Made by a program: the position numbers and the translations under genes | The notes under the pieces: generated by a model | Told to the model about the DNA's origin: nothing | The model's input: only the letters and a program-made list of their open reading frames with translations | Database searches by the model: none | DNA from: Cocos nucifera | Lineage: Eukaryota; Streptophyta; Magnoliopsida; Arecales; Arecaceae | Assembly (NCBI GenBank): GCA_006176705.1 | Contig: QRFJ01001016.1 | Span: 5,001-69,000 of the forward strand | DNA: 64,000 nt | Reading direction: 5' to 3' | Shown: in pieces, positions 56,701 through 64,000 of the stretch | Layout of the letters: each line of letters starts with the position of its first letter | Numbering within the stretch: the first letter of the stretch is position 1

Positions 56701-58359
56701 TGATAAACATCATAAATTCATCAATAGAAGTATTAATTTATCAATTAATTAATATTAATTTTTAATAATTAATAATCAATTTATATATAATTTTTAAAAA
56801 ATTCATATTTTTATTAATTAAAAAATTAATTAAAAAAATAATAAAAAAATAAAAATAATAAAAATTAAAAAATAAAATTTTATTATCAATAGAAAGAGCT
56901 CATTTTACTGATCACAATGAAATAAATTTCAAGTAAAACGGAGCTAAAATGGAAAAGATATGAATTTTGAAAGATATAAAATAAATAAAAATTAAATAAA
57001 AAAAAAAGAAAATGGCTCAGCCGGCTCCGTAAGCCGAGCCACCAAGCCAAGCCAAGCCATCAAGCCGACTCAGCCGTTGAAGCCATCAGCCGGTCCACGA
57101 TCTAGGCGTGGACCGCCAGCTCAGCAAATTCCGGACGAATCAGAGATTGCCACGTGGTGGACCTAGACCCCTTAAGGGTCTACAGAAATTTATCGCGGCT
57201 CACAAGGGTAATTTAGTCTTTTCGTCCGACAACAGTGGCGCTGATTGGTTGCGGTGTGCGGTGCGGCCGGTCCACGCGGTCCATGGGAACAGTTATTGCG
57301 CGATCGGACGGATGTGGTTGTTTGCGGTCAGGATCGGACGGCTGTGGTTGCTTCCGAATTTTATTCAGATACAAACATCACGCGGATCACCATCGGACGG
57401 CAGCGCTCGATCCAGGCGATGATCCGACGGTCCAGAATGCTGCCGGCGGTGATCAAGACTCCCGAAGCGCGATTTGCGGCCAGATTTCCTCGATCAAGCG
57501 CGATCCAACGGCCAGAATTTAATCCGACCCGATCTGAGCTTATCTGCATCCGATTTTGATGATTTTTGGACCGTTGGATTCCTATTGAACGGCTGGATTT
57601 TATCAGATTTATCAGAGTCATATCAGAGCTATTTTGATTCAAATTTTATCCAAATTTATTTATATTTTGATGATTACAAAGGCATTAGTCCCATATTGCC
57701 TTTAGAAAAAATATCCAGCCCTCCTAGCTCTATAAAAAGGACCCCAGGCCATCAGAAATTAACATCTCCGATCAAGGTGAAGCTTTGGTACAGGGCGAAG
57801 CCAGGCTATGGGTTAAAGGCTGCTTCGAAGCAACGGATGCTGAGAAGAAGAGCCGAGCGGCTTCGAAGCAACGGGTGCTGAGAAGAAGAGCCGAGCTTCT
57901 ACACCATCTTTCTGCCAATGCCGATCCAAGATCAAAGATCAGGCTATTTTATTCTTTTTAAATTCTATATATTTAAATTCTAAAATTTTAATTAATAAAA
58001 ATTTTATTTTTATATTTTAATTTTTTGTTTTTAATTTTTATTATAATTTAATTTATGTACTTTAATTATTATTTTTTTATTGCAAATAGATGCTAAGATC
58101 TAATTAGTAGATCTTAGTACCAAGTTTAAATTCCTACATCTTTTAATTTTCGTTTTTTATTTTTCGACTTCACTTTTGATCTCGAAACTCTTCTTTTTTA
58201 TTTTGTTTTTTTATAAAATCAAAGATTTCAAATCTAAAAACACTACCTTCCCTGTGGATTCGACCCGACTCACTACTATCTACGCAATTTTAATGATTTT
58301 AAGAAGTCGGATTAAACTGATAAATACGGTGTCTTAACGACAGCATCATGTGCCTATCA
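56701..58359 (+). repeat. 5' LTR of element 5 (1,659 bp)
   Basis: AT-rich ends around a GC-richer core (57,010-57,900). TATAAAAAGGACCCC at 57731 is the probable promoter TATA box. Short ORFs in the core recur in the 3' LTR and show no known domain. Confidence 0.9.
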
Positions 58360-58365
58360 AGTTTT

Positions 58366-58383
58366 TGGCATCGTTGCCGGGAA
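58366..58383 (+). other. primer-binding site complementary to tRNA-Asp
   Basis: TGGCATCGTTGCCGGGAA starts seven bases after the LTR. It matches the complement of the plant tRNA-Asp 3' end (TGGCGCCGTTGCCGGG) with two differences. Confidence 0.75.
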
Positions 58384-59612
58384 ATGAATAGATGCTATTT
58401 TTTTTCTTTGATTTCTTTGATTTTTTTTTATAAATTAATTATATTTTTTTTAATATTGCTTACTAATTTTTTTTATTTATTTTGTAGAAAAAAAGGAGAA
58501 AACGAAGAAAGCATCTAATTTTGGTAAGATCAATCCTAACCCTAGTCCTCTTTTCTTTTTATTTATTTATTTATTTTATTTTTAAATTAATTTAAAAAAA
58601 TATCCATTTAAACCTAATTAAAAGCCTCATGATAAGATTAGAAACCCTAACTGTTTAGAGCATGCATCATATTAGTTTTATTTTCTATTTTTATTTTTTT
58701 TGGTGATTGCTGGAGGCAAGGTAAGCCTTTCAGAATTCAATTAGTTACATGCATCTAGTTTAAATTGCATAGAACCCTTTGATTGAATTTTTTTTTTTTT
58801 TTGCATATTCATATTAAATCAAATTAAGGGCACAACCCAATTAAACAAGATAAGGTGGGGATTTGATCACCCTTCCTTAGCCCACAAACAACCAACCAGC
58901 ATCCTGCATTGACCTAAGCCTTTAATTTTAAAATCAATTAGACATCAACCCTAGGAACTCGAGCTCAATAGGATAAGAAATCCTAAGAGTTGAACCGGGT
59001 TAGGATAAATCAATTTGACTGGTGTCTAGGAAAGTGGTTCAGGGACGATTGGGCCCGAAGGAAGGTGGTTTCTAATTGGATTCCGTTCGCTTACCTGGCC
59101 AAGCATAATTGGTGTCTAAGGCAAGCAACGGAGGGGACTCCCACCGACTTTACACTTACCTGGCTAGTTGATTGGCTAATCCTATACTTGGAGGGCTTGA
59201 AGGTGACCTTGGAAGTTAGGAGCTGTCTAGATCTAGGATAATCCTTAGTCAGGATTGATTGACCAACTTGATTGCTAACCAACATTAGATCTAATTAAAC
59301 CGAATTCTTCTCTTTCTTCTTAGTTCTAGGACTCCTTAGGACCTCTTCTTTAGAACTCTTTTTTCTTTCTTCTCCTTTCTTCTCTAAAAACTAAAATAAA
59401 ATAAAAATTAAACTAACTAAAAAAATTAATAATTAAATTAAATTAAATTAAATTAAAATTAATAAATAAAAAAATTAAAAAAAATTAATTTTTAATATAA
59501 TAAAATAATAATAATAATAATAATAAATAAATAAATATTCTAAAAATTTTTAAACCATACATTAGGATTACACTAATACATGCATGGTAGGAAATCACTT
59601 TTTCTGATTTAG

Positions 59613-60897
59613 TTGAACTTAATTGAATGGTTGATTCACATTAAACATAATAATCAAATGGCTAATATAAATCTAATAGTCCAAAAATTAGATAAAGTTG
59701 ACCTTCTTGATCAAAAAATAGATCAACTCCTAATCCTAGGTCAACAATCTTCTAATTATCAGGAGAGTTATTCAATCTGTGCTAGTCCTAACCCATCATG
59801 TAAGTGAATATCCTATGACTGCACAGTTTCCATATTTTATCCAAGAACAAGTTCAAGCTACTCAAGGATACTCCAAATTGATTAATGATCCATTTTCAAA
59901 TTCATATAATTCAGATTGGAGTAACTTTAATTTTTCTTGGACATCCCAACAGACTCAGGCTCAGACCCAAATTTCACTTGAGCAAAATTATCAAAATTAT
60001 GCCTATAATAATGGTCAGCCTAGTCAGTTTAACCAGCCATCATATTATAATCAGCCTTCATACCCACCTCCTCAACAGACCAATCTAGCTGATGATAGAT
60101 TTAACCAACTTCAATAATTAATTCTAACTCAACAGCAATCTATCGCCAGACTAGAAGCTCAAATAGGATAATTAGTTGAGTCTAACATGAGGAGAGAACT
60201 AGATCAACTACCGAACCTACCAATTTCAAACAACCCACCTAATGACTACCAACCACCTGGATTAAATTATCAATCTAATGTTTCATCTAAGAATCTTCAA
60301 TTTGAGAATACCAAAGTAATTCCTGAACTTAAAAGCTATAGGATTCTTATGGACCCATACCAAGATCAGGTGAGAGAGGCTAGTACTGATGCTAGCCAAA
60401 ATGAAAATTTAGAGGAACTGGTTAGTACTGAGACTAACCACATAGAAGAACCCAAGTCAGAAATTAGTACTGAGATAGAAATAAGGGAAAAGAGAATAGA
60501 TGATTTACCCGAGACTTATAAACCTAATGTCCTATTCCCTTCAACCCTAGAAGCTGGTTCTTCTTATAAAAATCAAAAGGCATGTAATGAAATATCAATG
60601 GAGTTGTTTAAGCAGGATCACATTAATTTACCTCCAGAATTAAAATCGCCTTTAGTCACCATTCCAGCACCCATTGAATCAAACTTAACTCCTAAAACTC
60701 CATTCATGAGCATTTTAGAAGAACAAATAGGAGTAATTCTTAATAAACATGGGTCTGAGAATGGAATCATAAAATATATCCCAAAAATTAACAGTGAATA
60801 TATCAATAATGGGATTAAAAATCAACATCAACTTTCTGAGATTGGCAATCCAAAATCATTGGAATTTGTCAATCCAATATTCGATATAGGATAGTGA
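59613..60897 (+). pseudogene. gag-like remnant and unknown ORF of element 5
   Basis: In one frame, 59779-60897 reads a Gln/Asn/Pro/Tyr-rich stretch (QTQAQTQISLEQNYQNYAYN), then a helical segment with SIARLEAQIG and LVESN, which recalls the end of Athila-type gag (RLExQIGQL). It then runs into a 235-codon open stretch (60187-60894) that I do not recognise. Two TAA codons (60115-60117 and about 60169-60171) stand where Gln would be expected. An upstream piece (59613-59807) is in another frame. The 235-codon stretch is acidic, rich in Asn, Glu and Ile, with no catalytic motif. Confidence 0.6.
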
Positions 60898-61051
60898 GCT
60901 ACATTGTGTCTGGCTGAAGACGGTAAACTTAGCGCTTGTTGGGAGGCAACCCAATATTTAGTTTTTATTTAATTTATCTTTCTTATTTTCTTTTTAGGAT
61001 AATTTGAATAAGTTGGAGGGAGAGCTCAAATTTTCAAAGGCATGTGCTGGA

Positions 61052-61094
<43 letters not shown>

Positions 61095-62162
61095 TGAGTT
61101 AGGTGTATTCTTCCATATTTTTTATTACATCCTTTATTTTTTCTTCTTCTCCATTGAGGACAATGTCGATTAAGTTGGGGGGAGAGAAAAATAAAAATTT
61201 TTTTTAAAATTTTAAGTCCTCGAAAAAGTTAGTATTTAGTATTTAGATACTTGATTATGCTTAAGAATCGAATAAAACTAAGCATTTTTAAAAGAAAATT
61301 GATACACAGATCAGAGAATCTGTGAGATATTGAGGAATCAAGTATTAAGAAAATTCAATAAAGAGTTAAGTCCAGAACATAAAATTTTTTTTCTTGGAGC
61401 ATTTCTAATTATTTCTACTAGCATCAAAGAAAAGTCTACTTTTTATAGGCTTGTGTAGGGTAACTATACGTTTCTTCATATAAAAATTTATTTTAATAAA
61501 ATAGTTTTCAAGTACTTCTCACTGAGTAACCGGGCCTCTTTGCCTAAGCAAGCATTGAGTTTCGCGTCAAAAGGTGGAGAAGGGCAAAGAAGCTCGTTGT
61601 AAAGCTAGTCTTAACTCGTAGCCTATTTGATTCGAGCTAGTAAGCCCGAGGGGTATTCTATACCTAGTGCCCTAAAGCCAACTGGTTTGGGAGTCATTGG
61701 CCCAAGACTCGCTACATGGATCAAATAGAAAGCTTAAGGAGTTAAGACACTCAATAGTGGTACAACGTTAAAAAAAAAAAAAAATATTGGTTTTCCACCA
61801 AGTAACCGGGTCCCGTTGCCTAAGTAAGCAATGATATTCGCGTCAAAAAGTGGGCAATGTAAAAATAAAAATTAATAAATGAAGGATGGAAGTAGCAATA
61901 CACCTGCCTATATGAAAGTTTAGACAAATCAGAGATAAAAGTGGAATAATTTAGAAAAAGTTCTAAAAAATTTAATGTTCTTTACTTAATTTTTCTATTG
62001 ATAAGTATTAATACCCCAATGATATATCTCATTTAAGCTCTACTGAATATCAATGGCCATTTTGAAAATTGCTTAGGTAAAATTCGAAACTCTAAAGTTA
62101 AAAGGTATTTAAAACTAAATTCTTTCTTTACTCGAGGACGAGCAAAGCTTAAGTTGGGGGTG
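60898..62162 (+). other. 3' non-coding part of element 5
   Basis: Holds GGGAGGCAACCCAATA (60939), an (AT)n microsatellite at about 61,049-61,094, GAGGACAATGTCGATTAAGT with a G run (61,157), two copies of a segment GAGTAACCGGGCC/AAGTAACCGGGTC (about 61,524 and 61,799), and the polypurine tract. The GAGGACAATG and G-run motif pair is common downstream of coding regions in Athila and Ogre-like elements. Confidence 0.65.
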
Positions 62163-63812
62163 TGATAAGCATCATAAATTCATCAATAAAAGTATTAATT
62201 TATTCAATTAATTTATATTAATTTTTAAAAATTAATAATCAATTTATATATAATTTTTGAAAAATTCATATTTTTATTAATTAAAAAATTAATTAAAAAA
62301 TAATAAAAAATAATAAAAATTAAAAAATAAAATTTTATTATCAATAGAAAGAGCTCATTTTTTTGATCACAACAAAATAAATTTTAAGTAAAACGGAGCT
62401 AAAATGGAAAAAGATATGAATTTTTAAAAATATAAAATAAATAAAAATTAAATAAAAAAAAAGAAAATGGCTCAGCCGGCTCCGCAAGCCGAGCCACCAA
62501 GCCAAGCCAAGCCATCAAAGCCGACTCAGCCGTTGAAGCCATCAGCCGGTCCACGATCTAGGCGTGGACCGCCAGCTCAGCAAATTCCGACGAATCAGAG
62601 ATTGCCACGTGGTGGACCTAGACCCCTTAAGGGTCTACAGAAATTTATCGCGGCTCACAAGGGTAATTTAGTCTTTTCGTCCGACAACAGTGGTGCTGAT
62701 TGGTTGCGGTGTGCGGTGCGGCCGGTCCACGCGGTCCATGGGAACAGTTATTGCGCGATCGGACGGATGTGGTTGTTTGCGGTCAGGATCGGACGGCTGT
62801 GGTTGCTTCCGAATTTTATTCAGATACAAACATCACGCGGATCACCATCGGATGGCAGCGCTCGATCCAGGCGATGATCCGACGGTCCAGAATGCTGCCG
62901 ACGGTGATCAAGACTCCCAAAGCATGATTTGCGGCCAGATTTCCTCGATCAAGCACGATCCAACGGCCAGAATTTAATCCGACCCGATCTGAGCTTATCT
63001 GCATCCGATTTTGATGATTTTTGGACCGTTGGATTTCTATTGAATGGCTGGATTTTATCAGATTTATCAGAGCTATTTTGATTCAAATTTTATCCAAATT
63101 TATTTGTATTTTGATGATTACAAAGGCATTAGTCCCATATTGCCTTTAGAAAAAATATCCAGCCCTCCTAGCTCTATAAAAAGGATCCCAGGCCATCAGA
63201 AATTAACATCTCCGATCAAGGTGAAGCTTTGGTATAGGGCAAAGTCAGGCTATGGGTTAAAGGCTGCTTCGAAGCAACGGATGCTGAGAAGAAGAGCCGA
63301 GCTGCTTCGAAGCAATGGGTGCTGAGAAGAAGAGCCGAGCTTCTACACCATCTTTCTACCAATGCCGATCCAAGATCAGAGATTAGGCTATTTTATTTTA
63401 TTTTTTCCTTTTAAATTCTATATATTTAAATTTTGAAATTTTAATTAATAAAAATTTTATTTTTGTATTTTAATTTCTTGCTTTTAATTTTTATTATAAT
63501 TTAATTTCTATACTTTAATTATTATTTTTTTATTACAAGTAGATGCTAAGATCTAATTAGTAGATCTTAGTACCAAGTTTAAATTTCTGCATCTTTTAAT
63601 TTTCGCTTTTTATTTTTCGACTTCACTTTTGATCTCAAAACTCTTCTTTTTTATTTTATTCTTTTATAAAATCAAAGATTTCAAATCTAAAAACACAACC
63701 TTTTCTGTGGATTCGATCCGACTCACTACTATCTACGTAATTTTAATGATTTTAAGAAGTCGGATTAAACTGATAAACACGGTGTCTTAACGACAGCATC
63801 GTGTGCCTATCA
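62163..63812 (+). repeat. 3' LTR of element 5 (1,650 bp)
   Basis: Starts TGATAAGCATCATAAATTCA and ends GTGCCTATCA. TATAAAAAGGATCCC is at 63175. It lacks a short segment near 63,068 (GTCATATCAGAG-type) that is present at 57,608 in the 5' LTR. Confidence 0.9.
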
Positions 63813-63944
63813 GGGTTGGTGGGGGAACCGATGGACGCATGGTGTGGGATAAAAATGAGAGTGGCAGGGGATAGAAAAAGGAGGGCACGATGGGTTAGGT
63901 GAAAATGAGAGTGTGCGGTGGATAAAAATGAGGGCAGAAAGGTT

Positions 63945-64000
63945 ATTAGCGACGACAATCTACTATTGCTAATTTCTTCCGTAGCTAATAATTATTGTTG
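63945..64000. repeat. CACTA subterminal repeats at the right edge
   Basis: TTATTAGCGACGAC, then CTATTGCTAATTTCTTCCGT, then GCTAATAATTATTG. The motif is shared with 49,110-49,510 and 53,815-53,860, indicating that the CACTA end is near. Confidence 0.6.

Larger units (their letters stand above)
56701..63812 (+). mobile_element. Athila-like LTR retrotransposon with a gag remnant but no pol (element 5)
   Basis: A 7,112-bp element inserted in the CACTA transposon. LTRs are 56701-58359 and 62163-63812, each starting TGATA and ending TATCA. A primer-binding site complementary to tRNA-Asp, a polypurine tract AAGTTGGGGGTG (62151-62162) and a perfect GGGTT duplication complete the structure. The interior (3.8 kb) has gag-like and unknown ORF pieces but no protease, RT or integrase. 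The tRNA-Asp primer and the GAGGACAATG/AAGTTGGGGG motifs downstream are typical of Athila and related plant elements. The LTRs are very similar by eye apart from small deletions, so it is fairly young. Confidence 0.88.
49104..64000 (-). mobile_element. CACTA (En/Spm) DNA transposon, degenerate, carrying later insertions; right end beyond the window
   Basis: The left end TACTATAAAAAATTAGACTA (49104; CACTA with C to T) is followed by many copies of ATTAGCGATGGC in both orientations (49,110-49,510), the subterminal repeats typical of plant CACTA elements. The same motif reappears at 53,815-53,860 and at 63,945-64,000 (TTAGCGACGAC, GCTAATTTCTTCC), so the right end probably lies just outside. On the minus strand it encodes a transposase-associated domain (53,206-53,006) and degenerate C-terminal transposase pieces (near 50,730-50,930). 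GC-rich blocks at 53,870-54,115, 56,300-56,700 and 63,813-63,940 look like one subterminal region cut by two insertions. Confidence 0.75.

Noticed and set aside
56413..56713. Gly/Arg-rich ORFs in the GC-rich block
   Set aside because: Composition-driven, on both strands, with no domain. The block is CACTA subterminal sequence interrupted by element 5.
57108..57881. Overlapping short ORFs in the LTR of element 5, repeated at 62467-63325
   Set aside because: They are duplicated because they lie in the two LTRs. They overlap in three frames and show no protein family.
61049..61094. (AT)n tract as a possible origin or regulatory site
   Set aside because: Ordinary dinucleotide microsatellite inside a retroelement.

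Overview
This is nuclear DNA from a flowering plant. It has spliced genes with GT-AG introns, plastid- and nucleus-type plant proteins, and a dense nest of plant retrotransposons (Tat-type and Athila-like Ty3/gypsy elements, an L1-like LINE, a CACTA DNA transposon). The repeat style suggests a monocot, perhaps a palm; that is an impression and not a demonstrated identity. Only two host genes look intact. At the left edge, on the minus strand, are the first 614 codons of an importin subunit beta-1 gene, with a 1.3-kb intron in its 5' leader. Near 24.5-24.9 kb is a two-exon gene for a 76-residue plant protein of unknown function. A riboflavin synthase copy near 36 kb is broken in several places.

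Layout: 1-3.4 kb importin-beta gene, leader intron and promoter side. 3.9-19.8 kb an old minus-strand LINE, split at 5263/14888 by a 9.6-kb Tat-type gypsy element (element 1, target duplication GCCCA). 19.8-29.6 kb AT-rich intergenic DNA holding a LINE tail, the small gene and a MITE-like inverted repeat. 29.57-34.51 kb a gypsy element that has lost almost all of pol (element 2, duplication ATTCT). 35.9-36.8 kb the riboflavin synthase pseudogene. 37.1-46.4 kb a non-coding minus-strand LTR element (element 4), split by a third gypsy element (element 3). 46.4-47.6 kb another LINE tail. From 49.1 kb to the right edge lies a decayed CACTA transposon, itself invaded by a probable solo LTR (54.1-56.3 kb) and by a 7.1-kb Athila-like non-autonomous LTR element (element 5, 56,701-63,812, duplication GGGTT).

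Elements 1, 2 and 3 are one family. Element 1 keeps gag, protease, reverse transcriptase, two RNase H domains and integrase, all damaged. Elements 2 and 3 appear to share one internal deletion that joins the end of gag to the integrase tail, so they look like a pol-less subfamily that was copied using enzymes from relatives. All three carry tandem arrays between their coding region and the 3' LTR, starting from a common short anchor. In elements 2 and 3 the arrays are packed with GATAAG, the core of the plant I-box. I did not recognise a bacterial-style defence or other unnamed system. The most unusual material is this pol-less subfamily, its arrays, and the repeat copy number that differs between the two LTRs of element 1.
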